This document shows, piece by piece, positions 51,148-63,499 of a DNA stretch of 64,000 bases. How positions within the stretch are numbered: the stretch's first letter is position 1; the number at the start of each line of letters is the position of its first letter. Below the pieces are notes generated by a model. It searched no databases. It had not been told where the DNA came from and saw only the letters and a list, made by a program, of their open reading frames with translations. The translations under genes and the position numbers were made by a program. Source of the DNA: Pogonophryne albipinna (Eukaryota; Chordata; Actinopteri; Perciformes; Artedidraconidae). The stretch is from contig CM053247.1 in the NCBI GenBank assembly GCA_028583405.1, positions 8,083,446 to 8,147,445 on the forward strand, in the 5' to 3' direction.

Positions 51148-51766
51148 GCCCACACTACAAAAATAATTGGCTGTTTAATCAATAATGTAAATGATTGCGA
51201 GTGGCAGCTAGGGCTGAACGATTTAAAAAAATCAGTCATCCACACCAATCAGAAGTGCTGTGCTCCACATGCACCAGTCATTGTTAACCAATCAGAAGTG
51301 GCCCATGATAGAAGGCGATAGACAGATTGATCCAATCACCTGCCAAGTATTTTTGAAAGTGCCTGCCCTTTCCAAATGGCTTCCAATGGAGCTTTCCTAG
51401 ATGGTTTGGTGAACCATCTGAGTCAGGTTAGTGATGCTCCATCACATGTTTCTATTACAGGGTGACTCTTAAACTGAAGCTTGACTTTAAAGCAACGGAA
51501 GTTTCATGTAAGTTCTTTCACTCGTAGCTCGGGCTGCGGGGTGCTAGAGACGGGAGCACGTTGATACGACCTTCCTAGCCGGAGATATGGCCGCATTTTA
51601 CAATACATTTCCGTTTGGTCGCTTAAAAACAAATATCGCAAATCGCAATCGAAATATCTGTCAGAAAAATCGCAATTCCATTATTTCCCAAAATCGTGCA
51701 GCCCGAGCCCATACTACACAAATAATTGCTGTTTAATCAATAATGCAAATGATTGTGAGTGGCAGG
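51148..51766. mobile_element. hAT MITE between two ~60-bp direct repeats
   Basis: TAGGGCTGAACGATTT at 51,208 and AAATCGTGCAGCCC ending near 51,700 are hAT-type inverted ends. The flanks 51,150-51,207 and 51,707-51,766 share CTGTTTAATCAATAATG and AAATGATTG-GAGTGGCAG with few differences. That direct repeat is far longer than an 8-bp target duplication. Confidence 0.75.
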
Positions 51767-51860
51767 CCAAATCAGATAGTAATGAAAAGAGAAGATGTGA
51801 CAGGGACGTATCAGGGAAGGTGACACGGAGCATGAGGAAGGGGTATATGGAGAGATATCA

Positions 51861-52380
51861 GAGAAGTGAGGGCAGGAGAAGTGAGGGCAGGAGAAGTGAG
51901 GACAGGAGAAGTGAGGGCAGGAGAAGTGAGGGCAGGAGAAGTGAGGGCAGGAGAAGTGAGGACAGGAGAAGTGAGGACAGGAGAAGTGAGGGCAGGAGAA
52001 GTGAGGACAGGAGAAGTGAGGACAGGAGAAGTGAGGGCAGGAGAAGTGAGGGCAGGAGAAGTGAGGACAGGAGAAGTGAGGACAGGAGAAGTGAGGGCAG
52101 GAGAAGTGAGGGCAGGAGAAGTGAGGACAGGAGAAGTGAGGACAGGAGAAGTGAGGGCAGGAGAAGTGAGGGCAGGAGAAGTGAGGACAGGAGAAGTGAG
52201 GGCAGGAGAAGTGAGGACAGGAGAAGTGAGGGCAGGAGAAGTGAGGGCAGGAGAAGTGAGGACAGGAGAAGTGAGGGCAGGAGAAGTGAGGGCAGGAGAA
52301 GAGAGGGCAGGAGAAGTGAGGACAGGAGAAGTGAGGGCAGGAGAAGTGAGGGCAGGAGAAGTGAGGGCAGGAGAAGTGAG
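51861..52380 (+). repeat. 15-bp minisatellite, ~34 copies
   Basis: The unit GAGAAGTGAGGGCAG alternates with GAGAAGTGAGGACAG, and no indels interrupt it over 520 bp. Frames read GRRSE/DRRSE. A 226-codon frame spans it but has no non-repeat homology signal, so it is not called a gene. Confidence 0.96.
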
Positions 52381-53025
52381 GTTCGTGGCCTACTTTGTTA
52401 TTTTCTCGTCGCGCTCGCAGTCAAAACACCGTCTCACTCGTCTTCTTCTTCGGCACCAACAAAGAAGAAGCCTGTGATCAGACGTGAAGGAACTGTCTAA
52501 GTTGTGACGGGAAAACAAACAAGGAGTCTGTCTCTGAAAGATTGGAGGCATCACTTTCCAACGGACCCTTTATTTATGTCTATTAATGCGCCTTATATAC
52601 ATAGAACCAGAGAGGGCAGAAGTACACACATACTTTACTCGAGTAGAAGTACAGATACTCGGGTTTAAAGATACTCTGGTGAAAGTAGAAGTACTGACTA
52701 AACTTCTTTACTCAAGTCAAAGTAAAGAGGCTTTGAAATGTACTTCAGTAAAAAGTACCCATAACTAGCAGCTGCTTTAAAGAGTACCTGACCTCCCTTT
52801 ATATTAATAGAACAATAATGTCATTGTTAGCTAATGAATGTTTCCATGCTGAACAACGGCAACATGACAACGTTTCCATTGGTCCCTCTTCTTTAGAGAA
52901 GACCAGGAAATGATGGATACACGGATCGTGTTCAAATCAATAGGCACGCAATGACTCTAAAGAATAATGATCACGCCACCAAACACACATTCAGACTAAA
53001 GGAACCAGCTGTTTGGGAAATGAGA
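52381..53025. other. Spacer with stretch related to the next 37-bp array
   Basis: At 52,610-52,760, motifs AGTAGAAGTACAGATACTCG and GGTGAAAGTAGAAGTACTGA form an interspersed fish-type repeat whose words (AGTAGAAAGTACAGGTATTT) reappear in the following array. Confidence 0.5.
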
Positions 53026-54592
53026 GAAGTAGAAAGTACAGGTATTTGGGTTCAACATGTAAGAAGTAGAAAGTACAGGTATTTGAGTTCAACATGTGAG
53101 AAGTAGAAAGTACAGGTATTTGGGTTCAACATGTAAGAAGTAGAAAGTACAGGTATTTGTGTTCAACATGTAAGAAGTAGAAAGTACCGGTATTTGGGTT
53201 CAACATGTAAGAAGTAGAAAGTACAGGTATTTGTGTTCAACATGTAAGAAGTAGAAAGTACAGGTATTTGGGTTCAACATGTAAGAAGTAGAAAGTACAG
53301 GTATTTGGGTTCAACATGTAAGAAGTAGAAAGTACCGGTATTTGGGTTCAACATGTAAGAAGTAGAAAGTACAGGTATTTGTGTTCAACATGTAAGAAGT
53401 AGAAAGTACAGGTATTTGGGTTCAACATGTAAGAAGTAGAAAGTACCGGTATTTGGGTTCAACATGTAAGAAGTAGAAAGTACAGGTATTTGGGTTCAAC
53501 ATGTAAGAAGTAGAAAGTACAGGTATTTGAGTTCAACATGTAAGAAGTAGAAAGTACAGGTATTTGGGTTCAACATGTAAGAAGTAGAAAGTACAGGTAT
53601 TTGGGTTCAACATGTAAGAAGTAGAAAGTACAGGTATTTGGGTTCAACATGTAAGAAGTAGAAAGTACAGGTATTTGGGTTCAACATGTAAGAAGTAGAA
53701 AGTACCGGTATTTGGGTTCAACATGTAAGAAGTAGAAAGTACAGGTATTTGGGTTCAACATGTAAGAAGTAGAAAGTACAGGTATTTGAGTTCAACATGT
53801 AAGAAGTAGAAAGTACAGGTATTTGGGTTCAACATGTAAGAAGTAGAAAGTACAGGTATTTGGGTTCAACATGTAAGAAGTAGAAAGTACAGGTATTTGG
53901 GTTCAACATGTAAGAAGTAGAAAGTACAGGTATTTGGGTTCAACATGTAAGAAGTAGAAAGTACAGGTATTTGGGTTCAACATGTAAGAAGTAGAAAGTA
54001 CAGGTATTTGAGTTCAACATGTAAGAAGTAGAAAGTACAGGTATTTGTGTTCAACATGTAAGAAGTAGAAAGTACAGGTATTTGGGTTCAACATGTAAGA
54101 AGTAGAAAGTACAGGTATTTGTGTTCAACATGTAAGAAGTAGAAAGTACAGGTATTTGGGTTCAAAGTGTAAGAAGTAGAAAGTACAGGTATTTGTGTTC
54201 AACATGTAAGAAGTAGAAAGTACAGGTATTTGTGTTCAACATGTAAGAAGTAGAAAGTACAGGTATTTGTGTTCAACATGTAAGAAGTAGAAAGTTCAGG
54301 TATTTGAGTTCAAAGTGTAAGAAGTAGAAAGTTCAGGTATTTGGGTTTAAAGTGTAAGAAGTAGAAAGTACAGGTATTTGTGTTCAACATGTAAGAAGTA
54401 GAAAGTACAGGTATTTGAGTTCAACATGTAAGAAGTAGAAAGTACAGGTATTTGTGTTCAACATGTAAGAAGTAGAAAGTACAGGTATTTGTGTTCAACA
54501 TGTAAGAAGTAGAAAGTACAGGTATTTGTGTTCAACATGTAAGAAGTAGAAAGTACAGGTATTTGTGTTCAACATGTAAGAAGTAGAAAGTA
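53026..54592 (+). repeat. 37-bp minisatellite, ~42 copies
   Basis: The unit is GAAGTAGAAAGTACAGGTAT followed by TTGGGTTCAACATGTAA. Variants (TTGTG, TTGAG, ACCGG) are interspersed. No sustained coding frame is seen. Confidence 0.97.
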
Positions 54593-55523
54593 AAAAGTCG
54601 TCTGAGTTAACCAACCCAAAATCAAACCACTGATAGGAAACTACATGATTGTTTGTCCATTGGGAGAAAGACTAGTAAAAAGGTCACAGAGGTCACGTCA
54701 GCAGAAATAATATCCTTATTTGATCAAATACTAATTCAAGTACTATCTGAAGTGAAGCAGACTAACTTGTTGTCTCTTTTTGTGCAGAGACATCAGGAAA
54801 CAAACAAAAGCGGCTGATGTCGGGTCCGGTTGCAATCGTCAAAAACAAATGGTATCATCACAGCTATCAAAAATTAACAAATACCAAAACATTAACCGTA
54901 TTAAGTTTACAACGAAATCCTCAACTTTGTGATATTGATGGCGCCAACAGCTTGACTCAATGGAAAAGCTTTAGATCAATAAGAAAGTATTTCCAAGTAT
55001 GGAGGATAAGCAAGAAATACTGTATCGACTTGTCGTACAATATGTTAAAGTATTGTTAAATTCAACATGTATATTTTGTACTTTCTTGATTATTTCTAGT
55101 CTTTGAATTTGTATTGTACATTGCCTTGTCTTCTTATGCTGCTGTAACACAAACATTTCCCTAGTTATTTACAAAATATACAAAACCAAAATGTTCCCAA
55201 ACTATATTTCTCAGTAAAATACCGTCACTAATGTCCAGAAAGTCTTATAGAAAGATGTTGTACTAATCCCTCATGTTTAGGTCAACATAACAAGGAATGA
55301 TCGCGTCACTGATGACTCTTACTGTCAATTAATATCCATTATTTTATGACTGAGGGCATAATCAGAGCCTAATGCAAGCTCCAAAACCCAATGTGTTCCT
55401 GCCAAGTGCTGATTCTGCCTAAACAGTGGTCACGAGTTAATCCATTCAACTTTGTCCTTATTACAAACTCAAACCACATACCAAACACCTGTGTCATTAC
55501 ACGACAGTACCATGAGTTATCGA
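54593..55523. other. Intron spacer
   Basis: AT-rich, no recognised feature. Confidence 0.5.
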
Positions 55524-55531
55524 GTAATAGA

Positions 55532-56342
55532 TAGTGGTGCATATCGGTCCGATATTAGGAATTATGACGTCATCCCGATAAACCCGATAAAAGTATTAAT
55601 AGCCCCGATAATATACAATATATTTTTTGGGTAAAAAAAAGAAAAAAATCCTGCGGTGTGGGTGGGATGAGGGGCGCTTGTTTTTCACTCGGCTCCTCCC
55701 GTTTTGCCAGTACTGTGGTATTAGTGGTTTAGGAAGAGGGGAGTTCTTCACAAATCCAGCGCTCCCTAACTCACGCCTGGCTGTGACGTAAATGGTGTGC
55801 GGCCGTGAAGCCAGGACAGTAAACAAACATGTCGTCGGTAGTCTGGGACTATTTCAAAGTTTCAGAGTTAGATAGTTGGCTTGCTATTTGTATTAACAAA
55901 TGCAGAAGTTCCACGAGGAGGGAACAAGGCAACGAGCTATAATACTTCCAACCTGATTAGTAACCTGAAACATCGCCATCGCTACGATGGTGTGTTAAAA
56001 GCGTACGAAGACGCCTGCGCTGCTAAACTAGCGGCGAATCCAAGGCCAGCTGCAAAGGCACCGGGGCTTTTACCTATCGACGAGGCTTTTGAAAAAGGAA
56101 AGAACTTTATTTGGGAAAATAAATATGGTCACTTTGAAGAGTCAAAACTGTTCTTGGCTTTGTTTTGTTCATAGTAGTAATGCTCATGTCATTTGCTCAC
56201 TACTAGTCTTTTACCACCAGGTGTGCAAAAACTACAGGTACATTTAATATATATATTATATTATTATCGGTTATCGGTATCGGTCTTGAGAAGCAGGAAG
56301 TTATCGGTATCGGTTTCAAAAAACCAATATCGTGCATCCCTA
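55532..56342 (+). mobile_element. hAT element with broken BED-type transposase start
   Basis: The ends TAGTGGTGCATATCGG and CGTGCATCCCTA are flanked by perfect GTAATAGA duplications (55,524-55,531 and 56,343-56,350). Subterminal TATCGGTATCGG repeats are present. The relic frames start MSSVVWDYFKVSE at 55,829 and, after a frameshift, resume as EVPRGGNKATSYNTSNLISN followed by LKHRHRYDG. The BED finger is disrupted. Confidence 0.9.
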
Positions 56343-56350
56343 GTAATAGA

Positions 56351-57189
56351 TGTATCATTTCAACTCTATGCACCACAATGTTACTGATCCGGCCACAACA
56401 AAACATTTGGCTAAACCATGTCACAATAATACAAAATGTGTGTTAAACAGATTAAATAACTCCCTTCAATGCAATTGCTTAAACACTTTTGTTTGCACTT
56501 GAATACCCCAAGTGATGATGAAAAACTGTGTGAAACCATTTATCCATCACACCGACCTGCATGAAAACAGCAAGTCAGAAACAACTGGAACTTTCAGAGA
56601 TCCATCCTCAAGTATTTCACGACTCATTGTGGTAGAAATCTGATTCAGTAATTGATAGGTAGCGTCAACAAAATTGTGAATTACGAGTCAGACAAAAAAG
56701 TGCAATGACTAATGCTGAGTAAAATATATTTCTGTGTTGGCCGGCACTTTTTTTGGCTGTTCAGCAAAGTAACAGAGACCCACTGATCCCTGATCCGGCT
56801 TACGGCCGTGAACTGCTTCCCCTCGGAGGAAATATAACACCAATTCATCCCAAAGTGGAACGAAAACAGTTGAGACTCTTGTTGACAAGCTGTGCATATC
56901 GCATGGTTAACTTTGTTAGAGCTCACTGATCAGCTGACTGTCAAACTGTCTTCAGCCTTCCTTTGAAATAGGAAGTAATTAGAACAGTCTGCATCAAACG
57001 TAAAATACATTTCATTTAAAGTGACTATTACAAATCACCTTTACACCGTTGGCAAGCCTATAGGAGCAATATGGGGTTCAGCATCTTGCAAAAAAACACT
57101 TCCACATGTTGACTGCATTGACTAAGGATCCAACCATCAAACATCCAATTGGTAGACGACCATTTACCCCCATCATTTATGACCATTTG
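56351..57189. other. Intron spacer and duplication copy 1
   Basis: No gene is seen. From about 56,915 the sequence is related to 59,720-59,945 (for example GCAATATGGGGTTCAGCATC and GACTGCATTGACTAAGGATC). Confidence 0.65.
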
Positions 57190-57802
57190 GTAGAAGTTAG
57201 GGTTGCAAAGGGGCGGAACATTTCCGGTAAATTTCCATGGGAAGGTAAGCTGGGGAATTTTGGAAATATTCCATATTTGAAATTAATTAATTAATTAAAG
57301 TTTTCCGCACTCTCGCGGGAATATCTCCGCGAGCGAGTTTAAGTTTAACTTTCGATTGCATGATATAGCCCAGCACAACACCTTCGTCACACATGTTGCC
57401 ACTTGTTTGTACCATTTTCAGGCGATTTGTAATCTGTTCTAGAAAAACGCTGTGTTTTGGGATATTTGGGGAGTTAGGTGGTCCTCGAGTGTTTTTTATT
57501 GGTTAAGTGTCCTTGGTATGAAACACTGAACTAGATGAATACATTTGTATGTGATATTTGCAATTTAAAAATTAAATACATATATTACCCCATAATATCA
57601 GGCTGAACCGCGATAAGCACTCAGTCCTACCTATGTCGATTAAGCTTCTTAACATTCACATGAAATGAAATGTAGTCAAATGTAGTCAAATGTACTTTTT
57701 AAATGTTGGCCATGAGGGTAGTGCAATAGGTCGCCATTGTCAGTATGTGCGTCTGTGTTTTGTTTTTGTTCAAACGGTGTATGACTGATGATATGTGTAT
57801 GT

Positions 57803-59168
57803 CAGTGTGCGAAAAAGTACACGTCCCACCGTCCGGGACGTGTTATTTACAATATCGGACAAGTAGATCTTTCAATTGACTTGTCCGGCGGACAAGTGAC
57901 GTTTTTCGCGGTGATTTATTAACAAATTATTGATACATTCAGTTTACAAAAGGCAGAACTCATTCGCAAATTGTACGTGTCCGCCATTGTTCGTTTAGAA
58001 ATGTTAGTTTCGGTTCTGCTTGTCGATTCCTAAGGAAATGCATCTCGCCGCTTTCTGTACAGTTAGACGGGGCGGGGCGGGAAGTGTAGCACAGTGGCCG
58101 GGTTGGGAAGCAAAACCCGGTTCCGAGTAGGAACAAATAACAATTGTCCGGTCCCGGGATTAATAAGAGTTGTGAGGACAGGAGGCCGAGCCCCGCGGAC
58201 TGCAGCTCTCTCTATGCTCCGGATCAGCTGATCGCTGCACGGTGCAGCTTAGCGTCTCTCTCTCTCTCTTTCTACACACAGCGGACCCGCTGCCCGTTTA
58301 ACAGCCTCATCTTTGTCAAACTTTCTTATGTTCTTTCTCAAACACGTAATGAAGGTTATTAAGCGTTTTAGCTCCTGTGTTGTTAATATTGACCGCCATT
58401 TCCTTTATGAAGTGAAGCAGCCTCCCTGTCTGTCCTCGGCTGTCCTCACATCCCCGGACCCCCAGACTCGGAGGAGCACAGGGATGTCAGTATTGTTTAT
58501 GAAGCAGGGTATAGAAAGTAGCTACATTATTTAAATGAAATACTATTTATTTACTTTTACAAAGTGGGCAGCTGCAGCATGTGTATTGCAGGACATGTGT
58601 GAGCATGCAAGCGTCTTTGAGTTGTAGAAAAGCGCTAGGCCTATAGGCTATAAATATAATGTATTATTATTATTAGGTTATGTCCTATGTGTTGGACATG
58701 TGTGGTTGGACTCTGTCTCACAGGCAGGTTGCAGTGTAACATCAGAGGAGACTGGGCCATTCTCAAACTGCACCACTTAGAACTAACTAAACAATGCAGA
58801 GATTATTTTTATATAATTGTATTCAATAACCGTAAGAAATTAAACCGTATGAAGTGATTTGTAAATAGGAATACAGATTTGACTTAATGTTGTCATAAAT
58901 ATATTTTTCTCCCAGTTTGACTTATTTTTTACCCTCTCAAAGAACCGGAATCGACAACCGAAAATAACCGGAATCGAAAAGCAGAACCGGAATCGTTAAA
59001 ATCCAAACGATCCCCAACCCTATGTGTGATGCATGATGACGAAGAAGAAGATTCCAGTGGCCCCAATTGTTGTCCATTCTGGACAAATGAAAAATGTATT
59101 CGGACAAGTAAATTGCCAAACTCACTTGTCCATGGACAAGTACTCTCTAAAACCTTTTTCTGACACTG
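57803..59168. mobile_element. Middle nested element (hAT-like ends)
   Basis: CAGTGTGCGAAAAAG at the left and CTTTTTCTGACACTG at the right are imperfect inverted ends. Repeated GACAAGT words occur near both ends. No convincing 8-bp duplication was found, so the limits are tentative. Confidence 0.55.
58099..59022. mobile_element. Inner nested hAT-like element
   Basis: GGGTTGGGAAGCAAAACCCG at the left is matched by AAACGATCCCCAACCCTA at the right, with subterminal GGAATCG repeats. A retroposon-like tail (AAAAGCGCTA with TGTATTATTATTATTA) lies inside at about 58,626-58,676. Confidence 0.6.
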
Positions 59169-59214
59169 TATGTCTCTTAATGTCCACTATGTTTGTATAT
59201 GTACATGTATGCAG

Positions 59215-59280
59215 AACTGCAGGACGGAGTCCAGAACAAATGTCCTTACGGGGACAATAAAGTATATCGTATCGTATATC
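59215..59280 (+). mobile_element. Retroposon 3' tail
   Basis: ATGTCCTTACGGGGACAATA followed by AAGTATATCGTATCGTAT resembles the GGGACAATAAAGTATCTATC-type tail of fish LINEs/SINEs. Confidence 0.5.
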
Positions 59281-59719
59281 ATCAACACTTACTTCACTTT
59301 GTGTAGTCCACAGGCTCAAATGTGTGGCTTTATTTGTCTTGTGCTTTGGGCTCAAAAGTGTGATCCAGTCTTCTAGAAATCATCTGTGCATGTGATGGAG
59401 GAATGCACAGTGCCTGTAGGGGTTTGTGGTCTCAATAGCCATGCAGTAAGCAGTGTGCTATGCCATGGATATTCAAGTGTACTTGAATGGCATCTGTTTG
59501 TTTTAGTCAAGATTATGCTAAAATATACTTTCCAACTATATTTACGTTCCCTATGAAGAGCCAACCTTCAATTTAGAAAATTCCCAATTTATTCCCAGTT
59601 TATTCCCATGGAAAGTTTCCATCTTTGAAAATTCCCAGAAATGTGGAACCCTAGTAGAAGTAGATCCCCAAAAAATGTCCAGGTTCAACTTGAATTGTTG
59701 TTAGAGTTGGACAGGGTAG

Positions 59720-60000
59720 ACCTCACTGAATGGTTGACTGTCGAACTGTCACCAAACCTAAAATACATGTAATTGAAAGTGACTATTACAAATCCCCTTT
59801 CAACCGTTGGCCATGCCTATAAGAGCAATATGGGGTTCAGTATCTTGCACAAGAACACTTCAAGATGTTGACTGCATTGACTAAGGATCCAACCAACAAA
59901 CGTCCAATTGGTAGACGACCATTTACCCCTTAATTGGTAGAAGTAGACCCCCAAAAAACGTCCAGGTTCAACTTGGATTTGAGGTTGAATTGGACGGTTA
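59720..60000. repeat. Local duplication copy 2 (no hAT insertion)
   Basis: Parallels 56,915-57,197 plus 59,662-59,755, including GGTAGACGACCATTTACCCC and AACGTCCAGGTTCAACTTGG. It lacks the 2.46-kb insertion at the corresponding GGTAGAAGTAGA site. Confidence 0.82.
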
Positions 60001-60495
60001 TCTCCACATCTGGTAAACACCTTCCACTCAGAGCACAACCTAAAAGACACGATTCGACCGAAAAATGAAACGTCTTAAATACCTACATTTATGAGAAGCA
60101 TTACACGGTAGTAGTCGATAATCTCGCACCAATCATGAAATATAACACATAATTGCTCTCCACTCCTTTAACAGCTACCACCAAGACATTGCCAAGCAGA
60201 TAAAAGTACACTAAAGAGCATTTTATCACTAAAAACTTGGGCGCACGAGGCAAACTCACGCCGATACAGCGGCCAGAATTTAAGAAGCTGACTCTATAGG
60301 GGAGTACGATATACAAGATACAAGTACAAAATGCATTTAAATTACCTTTGTGTCCCTATTATCTGTTGTTATAAAGATACAATAATAGTATAGTAGTAGA
60401 AAAAGAAGAATAAATGGAACAAATATTAACTGACTTTGCTTTGTACTGTTTTATGATTGCCAATATTGATCATTTAGGACCCCTCAGTGTTTCCT
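60001..60495. other. Intron spacer
   Basis: No recognised feature. Confidence 0.5.
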
Positions 60496-60514
60496 ATAAA
60501 ATGGTGGTCTAATG

Positions 60515-61158
60515 CAGGGGTTCCCAAACGTTGCCATGCCAAGGACCCCATATAGCATTATCCTCTGGCAGAGACCCCCCCCCTGTTGCAATTTTATTTT
60601 TCAAATGATGTGTACAAGTGCCTCGCGATGGAGCATGCAGTGCGTTTGCCTGTCATAGCCCCACCGCCCCATCTGAACACACACCCACACAACGAGACCA
60701 GTCCGTTTGAGATGATGTACTCATCTAACACTTGGGAAATGTCTCTTCCTGTGGTCCTACCTTCCAGTGCTTTGCAAAATAATATTTCCTCAACAAAGTT
60801 TTCTTCTGAAATAAATCTGATGTATGCAAGCAACTCTGCGACATTTGCTACATCTGTGCTCTCATCCAGCTGCAGAGCGAAACATTCACTAGCTCTCACT
60901 TGCTCCAAAAGCTGAGCAGATACTCAGTTTCACTCTCAGTAGCGGCAGCTCGATTCTGATTGGCTTGAAGGGCGGTCGTGTGATTCAAAAACAGAAAAAA
61001 ATAAAAGATTGGCATCAAAAGACACATAGATTGATAGATATACAGTTATTAATAACATTAAACTTAAAAAAAAAGAAAATCCTAATTCCCTCAAACTTTG
61101 CGTGACCCCCCCCTGACGGCCCCCCGGGGGGTCAGGGCCCCCACTTTGAAAAACACTG
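60515..61158 (-). mobile_element. hAT element inserted in SINE
   Basis: The ends CAGGGGTTCCCAAACG and GTTTTTCAAAGTGG (reverse strand CAGTGTTTTTCAAAGTGG) are flanked by perfect GTCTAATG duplications (60,507-60,514 and 61,159-61,166). It is related to the element at 38,416-39,216. Confidence 0.93.
60594..60908 (-). pseudogene. hAT transposase internal fragment (ZBED5/SCAND3-like)
   Basis: The 104-codon frame reads CFALQLDESTDVANVAELLA, YIRFISEENFVEEILFCKAL, EGRTTGRDISQVLDEYI and GGGAMTGKRTACSIAR. LQLDEST..AN..LL.F.RY and AAMTG are landmark motifs of hAT transposases, including the first catalytic Asp region (LDEST). Flanking parts and the C-terminal dimerisation domain are missing. Confidence 0.85.
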
Positions 61159-61335
61159 GTCTAATGGATAGTGAGGTGGGCTGATGATCGGAAGGTTGCG
61201 AGTTCAAATCCCGCCTGGAACACCACCGCTAGTGTGCCCTTGAGTAAGGCACTTAGCCCTAGGGAGAATGTCCCTGTAATTGGTCGTTGTAAGTCGCTGT
61301 GGAATATGGCGTCTGCTAAATGCCCTCAACTCCGG

Positions 61336-63450
61336 AGTGTCTCACTCATTAACAACGCAACACAGAGCAACAAGAACGTTGTCTACAGTAGCCATGAACT
61401 CGCATGTATTTTCTTATTTGAGGGGGGGGTGGATGCGTGGGCCACTCAAATAGGTTCATAACATTTAATTAAAGTTCCAGCCCTAATCTGTAGTTAGATT
61501 TTTCGTTTAAATTCAAACTCCTGTATTTGTGCGGCTCATTGACCAACAATAAAAATATAGCGGTTGTACTGGGAATGTTCCAGGTGTGAATGTAAGAGAG
61601 CAAACCTTCCCTAGTTGACGATAAATAAAGATTTCTAAAAAGTGCATAAGCAGTCCTGAACTCTAACGCCTACATAAGTGCAGCGCTGAGAATTAAAAAG
61701 TCATCAACATTTCATCATAATTAATTGTTGCGTTTATAGCATCTCATTAATTTTGATAGATATATGTAGTTAGTAGGGCAGTGGGTTATAAGGGAGAGGA
61801 AGTCATGAGTATTTAAAGTCCTAAAGCTAAACATTAATTACTTTTTTTTTTTAATATACACAATTCTGGACGAGCTTCACAATAAAAGGCTAAAATCTCA
61901 ACCTTGGTTATCAGAACATTTGGGTGTTTCTCAGTTGAAATATGATAAATATGCTAATATTATTATTATAAGTACTAATTCTGTAAACTGTATTCACAAT
62001 ATTATCATGCTTAATTAATTGGGCAGCCAATTTCTGGACTGAAAAACAATTAGGATTGCTTATTGGACTGGAATCACTTTGGACAATTTGATCTGAATAA
62101 CATTGGCATTTTTTCAAAACACAATTAGCGGCTGAGTGTATAAATCAGTCACTTATTTTGTTCAAATCAATGATGTTTGGACATAAACTTCCTCGCCACT
62201 GTGCCCTGACGGTCTGTGTCAAAGAAATCCATATACACACATTAACATAATTAATGTTCAGCTAAAGTGGCTCTGAATGCTATTTCTTTGGAACATATCC
62301 AGAATGTGTTATTAACATTACTCAAACTTCAATCAGTATAACATTATCATAATGGTCAGGTGGATTGTTGTCTTATTAAAACAGACTGCCGTACTCAAGA
62401 CTGATAATAAAGCAGCAGTAATAAGATTCATAGCTGCAGGATTTGACCTCTGCACTGGCTAGGAAACTCTAAGGTACTAAAAAAATGCATGATTAACACT
62501 CTGCTCCCTTCAATCTGGCCTCAAGCGAGCATTTAAACACACAACATGTCCCAGTGGAGCTTCTCAGCGCCCAATCATAGATGCCTGTGGTTTTTTCCAG
62601 GTGTAAAATATGTGCAATCATATGAATAATAAGCAGGCAATTGCTAGGACAAAGCATGCATGTGAAATACATCTTCCAACAATACATCTTCCCACAATAA
62701 GCAAAATGCAAAAAGCAGCAGCACTGGTGATGACGTGTTGAGTTGCTCAGGGGTATTTTTGTAGCTTTACCCTTTCCTTTCCTTTCCTTTGCGGGAGAAA
62801 GGCTGGCCTGATCTGATGCCAACACACTGGAGATGTCAACCAAGGACATCCTACCAGCCACCTTTTCCTCATTACAGGTCAGCGAGGTCACAACAGCTTC
62901 CAGGAAACATAAAGGGGAGTTTATTCACACCACTTGACCCTTGCCCCCCAGTCCCCATGTGCCCCATTAAACACTCTCCCCTAAATCTGTCTGTGTATGT
63001 GTGCTGTCTGCGACCTTAGAAGTTCAAATCCAGTGCCATACACACTTTACTTCATGCAGACTAACCCCATTGCTCCAGCTAACAGCCATTTACAATAACT
63101 CAATCAATGCAGTCTGCTTTGCTGGCATAAAATCAATAACAACAACTACTTGAATCTTCAAACATGTGAGATCAACATCAATCACAACCTCAGTTTCCTG
63201 GTTTCGGGAGGTTAAAGGTGGCCTGTTAGCAAGTAGCAAGCTAAAGCTAAGGCTAACACTGGCATGAGTTGATACACTTATATATATTTAATCCACAAAA
63301 ACGCCGTTAAATAAAGTTTTACACATGCCAGCCTTAGTGAACTCTCCCTTTAAGACATTTAAGGCTGAATAGGATATTTGCCGACACATGCATGCACCCA
63401 AAAGTGGCTACATCGTAGCCTCCCATGAGCTCGACTGCAGCTACAAACTT
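61336..63450. other. Intron / upstream sequence without recognised features
   Basis: AT-rich single-copy-looking sequence. The only simple repeat noted is (TTTCC)n at about 62,770-62,790. Confidence 0.5.
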
Positions 63451-63499
63451 GCAGAATAATTATTTATCCACATTAATTATACATTAATTAATCTCACAT

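Larger units (their letters stand above)
57198..59653. mobile_element. Outer hAT element, host of nested elements
   Basis: The ends TAGGGTTGCAAAGG and GTGGAACCCTA, with inverted subterminal TTTCCATGGGAA and TTCCCATGGAAA motifs, are flanked by perfect GTAGAAGT duplications (57,190-57,197 and 59,654-59,661). The element is 2.46 kb, mostly because other insertions fill it. Confidence 0.88.
60497..61335 (+). mobile_element. tRNA-derived SINE split by a hAT insertion
   Basis: TGGTGGTCTAATG before the hAT and GATAGTGAGGTGGGCTGATG after it join into a pol III A-box region (TGGTCTAATGG). The B-box follows as GGTTGCGAGTTCAAATCCCG. The 3' end GTAAGTCGCTGTGGAATATG and GCGTCTGCTAAATG matches the tail of the L2-like LINE at 12.7 kb. 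The SINE body is 61,167-61,335 plus about 15 bases at 60,500-60,514. Confidence 0.75.

Noticed and set aside
51820..52500. 226-codon Arg/Ser/Glu-rich frame as an SR-type protein
   Set aside because: It is driven by a 15-bp DNA repeat. The unique N- and C-terminal parts show no family resemblance and no exon signals.
61167..61240. Functional tRNA gene
   Set aside because: A- and B-box words are present but the cloverleaf is degenerate, the head is cut by a transposon, and a LINE-type tail follows. It is a SINE.
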